A DNA stretch of 64,000 bases from Miscanthus floridulus (GCF_019320115.1 NC_089591.1:57660078-57724077); one strand, 5' to 3'. Shown: positions 54,021 to 64,000, counted from the stretch's first letter. Notes: generated from the letters alone by a model not told the origin. Made by a program: numbers and translations.

Positions 54021-57000
54021 ATGTTCAACTCCGAGATCGATCCAGGGAACATTATCGCAGTATCAGAAGAAGATCTCAAGGAAGAACAGAGGCAGGCTAT
54101 GGAAAAGGCTGTAGAAGAATACAAGCAGCTTTGTCTGAGATCGTTTAGCTTGAACAAGAGTGGACAAGTCATCCAGAAGCAAGATTTGCCGTTGCCTCGG
54201 CAGGTTACCTTTGACTCCAATCCTGGTAAACTTCAAGAGATGGTTAATTCTGCAGTAAATCATGCTTTGATTAATCATTCCAATGTGCTGTCCAATACTG
54301 TTCATAATGCTGTGGTTCGAACTCTCAAAGAAGGACAAGCGGCACCACATTACGTTGGGCCTGCCTATCATCAACCAGAGCCGGCGTCTGTCAAAACTCC
54401 ATCGGCTCCTTCGGCCGTTGTGGGTACAGAAGTTACTTCCCCTCCAGTATTGGCAGGCTCACCTAATATACAATCTACACCGATACAATCAGATCAGGTG
54501 TTACCAGGAGGGCGAGTTCAGCTTAATACAAATCTATCGGCATCAGCTATGTCAGGCCCTGTGTCTCAGAATAACCAGATTCCTACTAATTGGTGGGGAT
54601 ATGGCATGCCTCCAGAGTCATCTGCTTTCAATCCTAGATTACCTCAAGTATTTGATGCAGCAGGAAGAGCGCCTATATCATCGGCCGTTTCGCCGATGGC
54701 TCAAGTGCCTCAATATGCCGCAACTACTTCTGTACAACCAACTCCAGGAGGTTTCCAGATGCCTATGATTCAAACATTCAATTCAAGTCCATCGGCGAGC
54801 GTACTGCCGATGCAGCAGAAAGCCCCTGCTATGAGTCAAACTGGGGTTCAGTTCATGCCTCAAACTAGTTATAATTATCCAACAATATCAGCAAATTACC
54901 AGCCATCGGTAAGTTTTGTGCCGATGAGTTCTAATAATGATTGGTCAGGACAGTTACCTGTTCAACATACAGTTCAGCGAAATCAGCAGGTTGCAGGGAT
55001 TCAACAAGGTCATATGCAAGCTGGTTTCCAGAATCAAGCATCGGCAGCCCAGCCGATGAATCCTTTCCAACAGGTTAATGGACCACAAGTAGCGGCAAAT
55101 ATGCCGATTGCTGGAGATCGTGGGCCACAAAGATATGTGGAAGGATGTCAGCAGGCACCTCCTGTAGAAATTCAACCAGTTCGTCAGCAGGAGGCTGATG
55201 CTTTTTGGGCCGATAAGATAGCAGAGATTATGAAGGATCAGTTTGGGATAAAGCCCAAGGTCAATACTTATTCTTATCGGACTCCATACCCTCCTGCATA
55301 CGATTTAATTCCTCTCCCAAATCGGTACAAGGTACCGGATTTCACTAAATTCTCTGGGCAAGATGATACATCAACAATGGAACATGTCAATCGCTTCATT
55401 ATTCAATGTGGAGAGGCAGCTAACAGAGATGAATTAAGAGTTCGATTATTTTCATCATCTTTGTCTGGATCAGCATTTACATGGTTCATTTCATTGCCAC
55501 CAAATTCTATTATTACTTGGGTTGATCTAGAAAAACAATTCCACAAGTATTTCTTTGCTGGAATCCATGAAAAGAAGCTTACCGATTTAGTAAAATTGAG
55601 ACAGCGTAATGATGAATCGGTAGAGAGCTTTGTACAAAGGCTACGAGATGTAAAAAATAAGTGCTACAGCCTGGTGCTGGATGATCGGCAGCTTGCCGAT
55701 TTGGCTTTCCAGGGGTTATTGCCACATCTTAAGGACAGATATGCTTCTCAGGAGTTTGAAAGCCTCAGTCATCTTGTGCAAAGGATCTCTGATCAAGATA
55801 CTAGGGTTTTTGAACCTAAAAAGAACTGGAGTAAAAAGGTATCATTTGTTGAAGAAGTAGGAGATTCTGACTCTGATGAAGAACCAGTTATCGGCTTAGC
55901 TGAGTGGGTTAAGAATAAAAAGCTGATATCATGTCCCTTTGGTCAAAAAGAGCCAGAAAAGTTTACCTTTGATATCACCAAGGCCGATAAAATATTTGAT
56001 CTTCTGCTTCAAGAGGGCCAAATTAAGCTGTCACCTAATCACGTGATCCCATCGGCAGAAGAGTTGAAGAAGATTTTGTACTGCAAATGGCACAATGCAA
56101 CTTCACACAGTACAAATGAGTGCAAGGTATTCAGGCAACAGTTACAATCGGCTATTGAATCTGGGAGAATTAAGTTTGGTACTTCCAAGACCCAGAAGCC
56201 GATGAAAATTGATCAACACCCTTTTCCAGCAAATATGTTGGATGCCAAAGGAAAGACCAAGGTATTGACGTCAGAGGCTGCTGAGAAAAACGCGTCAGTA
56301 GACCCCCAACATCGGATAACTACCGATGATGCAAAGAGTAAGGGTTTGCTAGGGGAAAGCAGTAGTTCCAAAAAACCTCCTCGACCTGGCATTGTGATTT
56401 CTCATCGAAGGCAGCAGGAGGGTTGGCGTCAACGTAATGACCGATATCGGCAACAGCAAGAAATGAGACGTCAGGAAGAGTGGAATCGACATAAAGATCA
56501 TTGGAGATGTCCGTTCTTCATCCATTGCTGGGAAGAAGGTATTAAATTGCCAACTGTTGAAAATTGCCCTGAGTGTAATGGTTATTACGGAGTCAATCGT
56601 TCAGAAAGGAGGTTTCAACGTGGTAATCAGGGTTTGTCTATCAACGAGCCGATCAAAGGCAGAGCATCAGTGCATGATCGGCTGGGGGGCAGACTTAGTG
56701 TACATGAGAGGCTTGGTAAACGCGCTGGATATTTTCCAAGGAATCAAGAGGAGCTTGAGGAAATGGCAAACGCAAGAGTTCCCGATGAGGAGATATTCTA
56801 CAGGGACCCTAATATACGTCGCGTAGAACTAACTAGGACTTGTTATCAGCCGGTTTGGAAAACCAAGTTTCCTCGATGGTGCCCAGAGGGTCTGACAAAG
56901 ACGCAGAGAAGGAGGATGCAACGTGAGCGTCAGGAGGATTTATACCAGGAGGAAAATTCCTCCAATGAAAGGCCTGGTCATCAGCAGTGGCAGGTAAAAC

Positions 57001-57698
57001 ACAAAAATAAGGGTCCATCGGCAGATGTTAATATGGTATTCATGTTGCCGATGGAGTTTCTGGCACTATCTGATAATGAGAAAGAAGTTGTTTTCTCTGA
57101 TCAAATAGCTCAGCTAACGCTAGATCCAATGATGGCTGTTTTTGAGAAACCTACCGATGACGAGAGACAGCATCTTAAGGCTTTATTTGTGAAGGGCAGA
57201 GTTGATGGGCAGCCTGTGTCTAAGGTACTTATTGATGGAGGGGCTGCGATTAATATTATGCCTTACGTGATGTATCGGAAACTTGGTAAGGGAGATCAAG
57301 ACTTGACCAAAACCGATATGATGTTGAAAGATTTTGAAGGCAATGTGTCACCGGCTAAAGGGGCAGTATGCGTTGAATTGACCATCGGTAGCAAAACCTT
57401 GCCAACGACGTTCTTTGTTATCAACGGCAAGGGTGCATATAATCTGCTTCTAGGGAGGGATTGGATTCATGCTAATTGTTGTGTTCCTTCTACAATGCAT
57501 CAATGCCTCGTACAATGGATTGGGGATAAGATTGAGGTCGTCCCTGGTGATTCTTCTTATATCATCGCATCGGCAGAATCAGATACTTATGAGCGAACTA
57601 AATGCATATCAGGAGAAGCTTGGGAAAAAGAGTTCCTTAGAGTTGCTGATTATGAAATTCCACCGATCCAAGCAGTCGGTTCTGAAGAGGAGTTTTAA
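54021..57698 (+). CDS. gag-protease polyprotein (right Tat copy)
   Basis: Makes the particle protein and the aspartic protease. I chose ATG 54021 (MFNSEID) because an upstream ATG at 53973 lies in the LTR. Residues 1-400 are Gln/Pro/Ser-rich and carry no named domain. The retrotransposon gag domain lies at about residues 445-600 (FTWFISLPPNSIITWVDLEK, FVQRLRDVKNKCYSL). A C-x2-H-x4-H-x4-C motif (CKWHNATSHSTNEC) is near 685, and a CPFF-x-HCWEEG cysteine cluster near 830. The protease motif VLIDGGAAINIM lies near 1070, with the flap/LLGRDWIHA region after it; DGG replaces the common D-T/S-G, as in other plant gypsy elements. The frame stops at TAA 57696-57698, overlapping the pol ATG. Confidence 0.95.
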   Translation: MFNSEIDPGNIIAVSEEDLKEEQRQAMEKAVEEYKQLCLRSFSLNKSGQVIQKQDLPLPRQVTFDSNPGKLQEMVNSAVNHALINHSNVLSNTVHNAVVRTLKEGQAAPHYVGPAYHQPEPASVKTPSAPSAVVGTEVTSPPVLAGSPNIQSTPIQSDQVLPGGRVQLNTNLSASAMSGPVSQNNQIPTNWWGYGMPPESSAFNPRLPQVFDAAGRAPISSAVSPMAQVPQYAATTSVQPTPGGFQMPMIQTFNSSPSASVLPMQQKAPAMSQTGVQFMPQTSYNYPTISANYQPSVSFVPMSSNNDWSGQLPVQHTVQRNQQVAGIQQGHMQAGFQNQASAAQPMNPFQQVNGPQVAANMPIAGDRGPQRYVEGCQQAPPVEIQPVRQQEADAFWADKIAEIMKDQFGIKPKVNTYSYRTPYPPAYDLIPLPNRYKVPDFTKFSGQDDTSTMEHVNRFIIQCGEAANRDELRVRLFSSSLSGSAFTWFISLPPNSIITWVDLEKQFHKYFFAGIHEKKLTDLVKLRQRNDESVESFVQRLRDVKNKCYSLVLDDRQLADLAFQGLLPHLKDRYASQEFESLSHLVQRISDQDTRVFEPKKNWSKKVSFVEEVGDSDSDEEPVIGLAEWVKNKKLISCPFGQKEPEKFTFDITKADKIFDLLLQEGQIKLSPNHVIPSAEELKKILYCKWHNATSHSTNECKVFRQQLQSAIESGRIKFGTSKTQKPMKIDQHPFPANMLDAKGKTKVLTSEAAEKNASVDPQHRITTDDAKSKGLLGESSSSKKPPRPGIVISHRRQQEGWRQRNDRYRQQQEMRRQEEWNRHKDHWRCPFFIHCWEEGIKLPTVENCPECNGYYGVNRSERRFQRGNQGLSINEPIKGRASVHDRLGGRLSVHERLGKRAGYFPRNQEELEEMANARVPDEEIFYRDPNIRRVELTRTCYQPVWKTKFPRWCPEGLTKTQRRRMQRERQEDLYQEENSSNERPGHQQWQVKHKNKGPSADVNMVFMLPMEFLALSDNEKEVVFSDQIAQLTLDPMMAVFEKPTDDERQHLKALFVKGRVDGQPVSKVLIDGGAAINIMPYVMYRKLGKGDQDLTKTDMMLKDFEGNVSPAKGAVCVELTIGSKTLPTTFFVINGKGAYNLLLGRDWIHANCCVPSTMHQCLVQWIGDKIEVVPGDSSYIIASAESDTYERTKCISGEAWEKEFLRVADYEIPPIQAVGSEEEF

Positions 57699-60600
57699 TG
57701 GATAGGTTTGCCGATGATGGAAAATTAGGTCAAGGGTTCACATCGGCAGATGATTTAGTAGAAGTAGATATCGGTGATGGTGATAGGTCAAGACCTACTT
57801 TTATTAGTGCTAAGTTAAATTCCAAGTGTAAGCAGCGAGTAACAGATTTGTTAAAAGAGTATAAAGATTGTTTTGCTTGGGATTATACTGAGATGCCTGG
57901 ATTAGACCGATCGATAGTTGAACATCGGTTACCTATCAAATCTGGATTTCGGCCACATCAGCAGCCAGCGCGCCGATGTAACCCTAATGTACTTCCTGAC
58001 ATTAAGGCCGAAATAACTAAATTAATTGAAGCAAAGTTTATTCGGCAATGTCGATACGCAGAGTGGATCTCTAATGTGGTTCCTGTTTATAAGAAAAATG
58101 GGAAACTTCGTGTTTGTATTGATTTCAGGAATCTCAACAAAGCCACACCGATGGATGGCTATCCAATGCCGATTGCTGATTTGTTGATTGATGCTGCGGC
58201 TGGACATCAAATTATTAGCTTCATGGATGGTAATGCAGGTTACAATCAAATATTCATGGCTGAGGAGGATATTCCCAAGACTGCTTTCAGATGTCCAGGA
58301 CATGTGGGGTTGTTCGAGTGGATAGTCATGACGTTTGGTTTGAAAAATGCCGGTGCTACTTATCAAAGGGCTATGAACTTTATTTTTCATGAGTACATCG
58401 GCACATTAGTGGAGATCTACATTGATGATGTAGTGATTAAGTCTGGAGATATCACAGCACATTTAGCCGATCTGCGAAAGATACTGGAGTGCACAAGGAG
58501 GCATGGATTGAAGATGAATCCTAATAAATGTGCATTTGGTGTATCGGCAGGACAATTCTTGGGTTTTATGGTGCATCAACGGGGCATTGAAATCAGTAGG
58601 AAGTCTATTGATGCAATTAAGAAGGTGATTGCTCCTGCCAATAAGACTGAATTGCAATCTTTGATCGGTAAGATTAATTTCATTAGAAGATTCATATCTA
58701 ATCTGTCGGGTAAGATCAAGGCTTTCAGCCCACTACTTAAATTAAAAGCTGATCAGGAATTTGTATGGGGAGTTGAACAGCAATTAGCCCTTGATGAAAT
58801 TAAGAAATATTTATCAAATCCTCCAGTGCTAGTTCCACCTCAACATGGGAAGCCTTTCAGGTTGTATTTGTCAGCTGATGATACAGTTATCGGTTCAGCT
58901 CTTATTCAAGAATTTGAAGGGAAGGAGCGTGTTGTTTATTATTTGAGCAGAAGATTAGTGGATGCTGAGACGAGGTATTCGGCTATCGAGAAATTGTGTC
59001 TGTGCTTATACTTTTCTTGTGTCAAATTAAGGCATTATTTGTTATCTGCCGAGTGTATGGTCATATGCAAAGACGATGTGGTCAAGTATATGCTGTCGAT
59101 GCCGATATTAAGTGGTAGAATCGGCAAATGGATTTTAGCATTATCAGAATTTGAGCTACGCTACAAATCAACTAAGGCAGTTAAAGGGCAAGTGATGGCT
59201 GATTTTGTCACTCAGCATTGTAATACGGTGGATTCTTTGGGGATTGCTCCCTGGACACTTTTCTTCGATGGGTCCACATGTGGTGAAGGAGCGGGTATCG
59301 GCATTGTGTTAATTTCACCTCAAGGAAAGAAGTATGAATTTTCGTTGCCGATTGTTGCTACAGCGACAAATAATCAAGCTGAATACCAAGCCTTGATAAA
59401 GGGGTTAGAATTGCTGAAGGAGATACGTGCCGATGTTGTTGAAATCTTTGGCGATTCTATGCTAGTTATAAATCAATTAGCTAGAATTTATGAATGCCGA
59501 AGTGAAGCTTTGATTCCGTATTATGAAAGATGTTTGCAATTGTTGAAAGGATTTAGAGATTTTCGTCTTGAACATATCTCTCGATTGCATAATGAGGAAG
59601 CTAATCGACTAGCTCAGCATGCTTCAGGGTATCAGCCTATTCAGGAAGTGCTAACATCGGCAGTTGATACCGATGACTGGAGGAAAGAGATTGTCGATTA
59701 TTTAAAGGATCCATGTAGAAAGGTCAAGAGACGTATAAGGTTCCAAGCTACCAAATATGTGCTCCTCGATGATGAATTATATTATCGAACTATAGATGGA
59801 GTTTTACTCAGATGTGTTAGCAATGATGAATCGAAAAGCTTGATGGGTGAAATTCATGAAGGAGTATGTGGGGCACATCAATCGGCTTTCAAGATGAAAT
59901 GGATGATCAGAAGGAATGGGTACTATTGGCCGACTATTCTTGAAGATTGTTTTAAATATTTTAAGGGATGCCAGGGGTGTCAAAAGTTTGGTAATATTCA
60001 AAGAGCGCCTGCATCGGCTATGAATCCTATAATCAAACCATGGCCGTTCCGGGGATGGGCTATTGATCTCATTGGTCAGATCTATCCGCCATCGAGTAAA
60101 GGACATAAATTTATTCTGGTTGCTACCGATTATTTCACAAAGTGGGTTGAGGCAATTCCTTTAAAGAAGGTGACATCGGTCAATATGATTGATTTTGTGA
60201 AAGAGCATATTGTTTACCGATTTGGTATTCCTCAGACTATCACTACCGATCAGGGTACTATGTTTACATCAGGAGAATTTGATGAGTTTGCTGTAGGTAT
60301 GGGAATTAAAATTTTAAATTCTTCTCCATATTATGCTCAAGCTAATGGTCAAGCTGAGGCTTCTAACAAAGGGATCATCAAACTCATTAAGCGCAAAATT
60401 GAAGAAAATCCTAGGAGGTGGCATACAGTATTAAATGAAGCCTTGTGGTCATGTCGGATGTCATATCATGGTGCAACCAAAGTAACGCCTTATCAGTTAG
60501 TATATGGACACGATGCAGTATTGCCTTGGGAAATTAAGGTTGGCTCTAGACGAATACGTTCTCAAAATCAGCTGACAACCGATGATTATGATACTCTTAT

Positions 60601-60934
60601 GAAGGATGAGTTGGAAGATGTGGTGGGTCATCGGTTAAGGGCTTTAGTTAGTATTGAAGAAAATAAGAAAAGAGTAGCTAGATGGTATGACAAGAAGGTG
60701 AAAGTAAAAGAGTTTGCCGATGGAGATCTGGTCTGGAAATTGATTTTACCGATTGGGACTAAAAGTTCAAAGTTTGGAAAGTGGTCTCCTAATTGGGAAG
60801 GTCCATATCGGATAAATCAGTCTATTCCTGGTAATGCATATATTTTAGAAACCCTCGAAGGGGTTGTGTTTCCCAGAGCGTTAAATGGAAAATATTTAAA
60901 GAAATATTACCCTAGTATCTGGACAGATGCATAA
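57698..60934 (+). CDS. pol polyprotein: RT, RNase H, archaeal-type RNase H, integrase
   Basis: Copies the RNA to DNA and inserts it. ATG 57698 shares its A with the gag stop (TAATG). Reverse transcriptase: about residues 140-320, with VCIDFRNLNKATPMDGYPMP, FMDGNAGYNQI and the catalytic YIDD. RNase H follows at about 385-500 (YLSADDTVIGSALIQ). A second RNase H at about 520-650 (LFFDGSTCGEGAGIGI, NNQAEYQALIKGL, FGDSMLVINQ) has the D-E-D set and places it in the Tat lineage. Integrase: zinc domain H-x(n)-H-x(n)-CQGCQ at about 720-765 and a D-D-E core (AIDLIG, TTDQGTMF, GQAEASNK). The frame is open throughout 1078 codons, the usual length. It lies in the -1 frame relative to gag. Confidence 0.96.
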   Translation: MDRFADDGKLGQGFTSADDLVEVDIGDGDRSRPTFISAKLNSKCKQRVTDLLKEYKDCFAWDYTEMPGLDRSIVEHRLPIKSGFRPHQQPARRCNPNVLPDIKAEITKLIEAKFIRQCRYAEWISNVVPVYKKNGKLRVCIDFRNLNKATPMDGYPMPIADLLIDAAAGHQIISFMDGNAGYNQIFMAEEDIPKTAFRCPGHVGLFEWIVMTFGLKNAGATYQRAMNFIFHEYIGTLVEIYIDDVVIKSGDITAHLADLRKILECTRRHGLKMNPNKCAFGVSAGQFLGFMVHQRGIEISRKSIDAIKKVIAPANKTELQSLIGKINFIRRFISNLSGKIKAFSPLLKLKADQEFVWGVEQQLALDEIKKYLSNPPVLVPPQHGKPFRLYLSADDTVIGSALIQEFEGKERVVYYLSRRLVDAETRYSAIEKLCLCLYFSCVKLRHYLLSAECMVICKDDVVKYMLSMPILSGRIGKWILALSEFELRYKSTKAVKGQVMADFVTQHCNTVDSLGIAPWTLFFDGSTCGEGAGIGIVLISPQGKKYEFSLPIVATATNNQAEYQALIKGLELLKEIRADVVEIFGDSMLVINQLARIYECRSEALIPYYERCLQLLKGFRDFRLEHISRLHNEEANRLAQHASGYQPIQEVLTSAVDTDDWRKEIVDYLKDPCRKVKRRIRFQATKYVLLDDELYYRTIDGVLLRCVSNDESKSLMGEIHEGVCGAHQSAFKMKWMIRRNGYYWPTILEDCFKYFKGCQGCQKFGNIQRAPASAMNPIIKPWPFRGWAIDLIGQIYPPSSKGHKFILVATDYFTKWVEAIPLKKVTSVNMIDFVKEHIVYRFGIPQTITTDQGTMFTSGEFDEFAVGMGIKILNSSPYYAQANGQAEASNKGIIKLIKRKIEENPRRWHTVLNEALWSCRMSYHGATKVTPYQLVYGHDAVLPWEIKVGSRRIRSQNQLTTDDYDTLMKDELEDVVGHRLRALVSIEENKKRVARWYDKKVKVKEFADGDLVWKLILPIGTKSSKFGKWSPNWEGPYRINQSIPGNAYILETLEGVVFPRALNGKYLKKYYPSIWTDA

Positions 60935-61019
60935 AAGTATAAGTGCCGATAACAGTACTATCGGCTAGAATTATGCAAGGGTATCAATGTCTCATAAAGT
61001 GCCGATACAATAAATAAGA

Positions 61020-64000
61020 TTACACGTTCAGCAAGGATTGGATAGCTAATATCGCACGCAGGCGAATCTGGTCGGCTTCTTCCATTTCTTTGATGTCGTC
61101 ATCGGCAGCACCTTCCACAGGCTTGAGTTTCTTCTTCATGGCTAAAGCTTTGCGAGCTTGGATATCTCTTTCTTGCTGAAGGGCTTTGACGGCATTGGGT
61201 AGCTGGCTTTCTTCTTGTTGAGCATGAGTTAAGGCTGCATCGATTTCTTTCAATTCGGCCAATAGAGCTGCCTTCCTTGCCGATAGATCCAAGATTTTCT
61301 GCTTAAGTGCAGCACCCGAAGTCTGCAAGTTGACGATGCCCTTGTGCTTCTCATCAGCGATTTGTTTCAGTTGTAGCATCTCTTCTTTAAGTTGAGCTTG
61401 AGCTGCTCTATCGGCAATGCGCTGAGCAGCCCGTTGATATTGCAGTTGACGGCTTTCTAAGTGAGCTGCTGGGAAGAGTATTTCTTCAACATCGGCAGGG
61501 ACCTGGCCACGAATTGTTTTGAAAATTGCCTTTGCGGGGTCCGAGTCATCTACCAGTTGGGCGGTACCTTGCTGTAGCAAGTTCAGGAGGGTTTCCAACT
61601 TGGATTTAGTCTCTGCCGATATTGTTCCCAGTGCAAGGGAAGAACTTGTTTCCTCTCCATCGTCGTCAGAAATGTCAATAGCAAAGGAAAATAGGCTGTT
61701 CGGGGAATCTTGTTCCTGAGAGAAAGACAAGGAGATCAATCAGGGGTAAGTATGAGTATTGTAAAATCAGATAGGTTGATCGGTTTACCTGTTTCAAGGC
61801 AATTTCCTGTGCTTGACTGGAGGAAGCAACCTGGAGTATGTCGTGTGGATCGGCTGAGCTTGCCGATGGGATATCCTCTGTGACTTCATCGGTGGTGGGC
61901 TCTTGAGGTATGATGACCGATGACATTGGGGCAGATGTAGGGATCGGCATAGACCTTTGTCGTTTTGGCTGTGCTTCAGTATCTGTTGAAGCTTTGCGCT
62001 TTGCTTGGACATCGGCAACGATTGGCTGGGGGGCATCGACACTTGTTGGTTGTGAAGCTTGGGCATCTGGTACGTTTGCCGATGTACCCAATTGTTGCTG
62101 CAAAACAAGTGTAAGATATGATATTTAACAGATAAAATGTAAAGTCAAGAAGCTACCTCTGAAGGAGTGGTGCTTGATATCGGCGGAATTGCCGATGACG
62201 ATCCCGTAGCAGCTCTTACCCCCTGATGATTAAGGTTAATATAGTTTGTGATCGGCATAAGTGAAAATAAACAAGGTTGTTACCTTAAAGGCTTTGACCA
62301 AGGTTGTAGCAGCGGCCGATGGGGTAGCCCTGGATGTAGCCAATTTGGACTTAGAAGTGATGGTCTTAGTACGAATCTTCTGGTGGGTCAAAGCGGCTAA
62401 GGTGGGAGCGTTGTAGCCGATCGGCGATGTTGGGGAAACAGGCCGGAGGTTGAAGGGTTTCCCACTTTTGCTCACCGATGGTGCTGGGTTGTTAACCTGT
62501 TACAAGGGAATCAGTTACTGATAAATGAAAGGAAAAGCAGAAGGGAGTTCAAGGAAACTTACCGCGTCGTCAGGGATGGCATATTCAGAGTCGATCATGT
62601 GCCGATATGTGTGAGCAGAAGTCGCGAACAGTTGCTCTTTCCACTCTCGCCACCATTGCTTGTATGACTCGGTGATGAAAGATATTGGTGTCCAGGTGGA
62701 TATATCAACATCTGTGGTATCGGCATCAGGAGAAAGTTGTACTACCTTGTTCCAGTCTGTTCCGCAGGTGATTGTTTCCCTGGGTTTGATCACATCGGCA
62801 AAGCAGAGTTTGATTGGCAGTTGCCCAAAAGCCAATTGGCGGGATACTGCCGATGGGTTGTAAAATTCATATGTAATGTTGGTGTTTTTCCCGCTGCCGA
62901 ATGTGTTTACTGGAATTGCCCTGGGAGTGATGATAGCCATCATGAGCTCATTATCTTGATTCAGAGTGTCATCGGCAAAGTTGAAAAGAAGGGGGAATCT
63001 GTTTTCTTCGTCGATATAAGGCACCCAGGCCCTATGATCACGAGAAAGACCATTATAGAAGCTTTGAAAGAATCTGCCGATTTGGTCTTCGTTGGCTTCT
63101 GTTCCAGGAAGGACAATTATGGCTTCACCAAAATTGAGGGGTGAGCGTGTTGCCGATTCATCATCCCCGAGCACATAATCTTCAGCAATTTCTCGTGGGA
63201 ATTGTTGAGCAAAAAAGTCCCATTGCAAACGTTTGTGCATATGGGCATTCAGCCACATGTTGATGAACCACCACGGGCCTCCCAGGTTGCCGATGGGTTC
63301 GCCAAGCAGAAGTTTCTGAGACACTTGGTGAAGAAGATGATAAGTGGAGCTCAGAAGGTATCGGCCAAGAGGAAACCTTACGCCATTAGCCAGAAGTTCA
63401 GCTGCAGGGAGGAAGGCGTTGGTTGGTCCTACTGATCGACCACAGAAGATAAATTTTTCTAACCACATATTCAGGAATGTGGCATGTTCCCTCTGGCTAG
63501 GTGTCCCGGTTTTCTGGTATTCTTGAATATATCCTGTCCAACCGCCGATGTTACGGGTATTCACTCTATATTCAGGCTTTCTACCATAGATGGAGCCTTC
63601 ATCGGCAGTTGAGATGTCCAAGCCAGTAAGCATGTGGACATCGGCAAGGGTAGGGGTAGCTGGGCCATGTCCAAACATAAAAGTATTGGTCGTATCTGAC
63701 CAGAAATAAGCAGCTGCAATTATCATTGATTCATTTTTCTGCATATCGGCAATAGAGAGCCTGATACATTGGTCTAACTTTCGTTCTGCCCAGTATACTT
63801 GCATCGATCTAGTTAACCCTCAAATACCAATCTTTCCACCCTTTGGTGGTTTTGGGCCAAGATCGGAATGTGTCTTTCCACAAGTTCAGAGAGAAATTTT
63901 GGGCTCTAAAGGGGATTCTGTTAACCTCTGCGTTGATCAGATCGGTTGGATCTGGGTTGCCCATTGGTCCAAGGCATTGGACGTGTGGCTGATCGGTTGG
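61020..64000 (-). CDS. antisense multi-exon gene with plant mobile domain, within the Tat element
   Basis: Five exons on the minus strand: 62563 to at least 63804, 62284-62496, 62157-62222, 61789-62097 and 61020-61715. All junctions are GT-AG (for example GCG|GTAAGT at 62563) and phases agree. The first exon encodes an aminotransferase-like plant mobile domain (PTLADVHMLTGLDIS, LERYLLSSTYHLL-type region). Middle exons are Ser/Thr/Pro-rich with a KRKAS/KRQR basic patch, perhaps nuclear. The last exon encodes a long Ala/Gln/Glu-rich coiled coil and ends SLLNV. Upstream of 63804 the reading continues (WKDTFRSWPK, GWKDWYLRVN) but one extra T near 63811 shifts the frame, so the first exon is damaged and runs beyond the window. 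Function unknown; such antisense frames are known in Tat elements. Confidence 0.8.

Larger units (their letters stand above)
53156..64000 (+). mobile_element. Ty3/gypsy Tat-lineage LTR retrotransposon (right copy, 3' end beyond window)
   Basis: Order: 5' LTR (53156-53983), primer-binding site, gag-protease, pol (reverse transcriptase, RNase H, second archaeal-type RNase H, integrase), then a gene in antisense (61020-64000). The second RNase H and the antisense gene between pol and the 3' LTR are known traits of the Tat lineage. Gag-protease and pol have no internal stop, so this copy may be competent if its 3' LTR is intact. The flanking pentamer on the left is ATATT (53151-53155). Confidence 0.95.

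Overview
This window is plant nuclear DNA from a grass, most likely a panicoid species such as a Sorghum/Saccharum/Miscanthus relative. That placement is an inference from the CACTA terminal-repeat families, the miniature-element ends and the Tat-type gypsy elements; the species cannot be named from sequence alone. Almost everything is transposable-element DNA, often nested. One recognisable host gene is present: a 12-exon glycoside hydrolase family 1 beta-glucosidase on the minus strand (7709-14054), with every splice junction canonical and one frameshift in the signal-peptide exon.

Layout. (1) 1-4804: 5' half of a Ty3/gypsy Tat-lineage element in minus orientation (LTR 3982-4804, gag-protease with one nonsense codon, start of pol). 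(2) 4805-7640: unresolved DNA, a possible two-exon gene fragment, a CACTA end and a LINE tail. (3) 7709-14054: the beta-glucosidase; its two large introns hold a hAT-like element with a LINE insertion and a Tourist-like MITE with a tiny retroposed insertion. (4) 14145-41000: several copies of a two-part repeat (called F and G here) invaded by three CACTA elements: CACTA-1 (15443 to about 24384, degenerate transposase), CACTA-2 (25381-27827, non-autonomous, inside a 371-bp TIR element) and CACTA-3 (28682-40848, TSD AGC, near-complete gene set). (5) 41000-47750: fragments of gypsy LTR elements in minus orientation. (6) 47753-53132: two CACTA ends, a solo LTR and a GRF zinc-finger pseudogene. (7) 53156-64000: a second copy of the Tat element in plus orientation, with complete gag-protease, complete pol, and a multi-exon antisense gene of the plant mobile domain family downstream; its 3' LTR lies beyond the window.

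How it works together. The two Tat copies are head to head, about 48 kb apart and close to 99% identical in gag by eye, so both are recent. The right copy has intact reading frames for particle formation, reverse transcription and integration. CACTA-3 carries a TNP2-type transposase, a Transposase_24/Ulp1-protease-like second gene and a GRF zinc-finger gene, each with visible damage. Most notable signals: a strongly over-represented CCGAT/ATCGG pentamer across every part of the Tat element; three tandem 229-bp near-palindromes upstream of the second CACTA-3 gene; a duplicated terminal-repeat block acting as a likely internal promoter in CACTA-3; and a tRNA-like tandem array inside CACTA-1.
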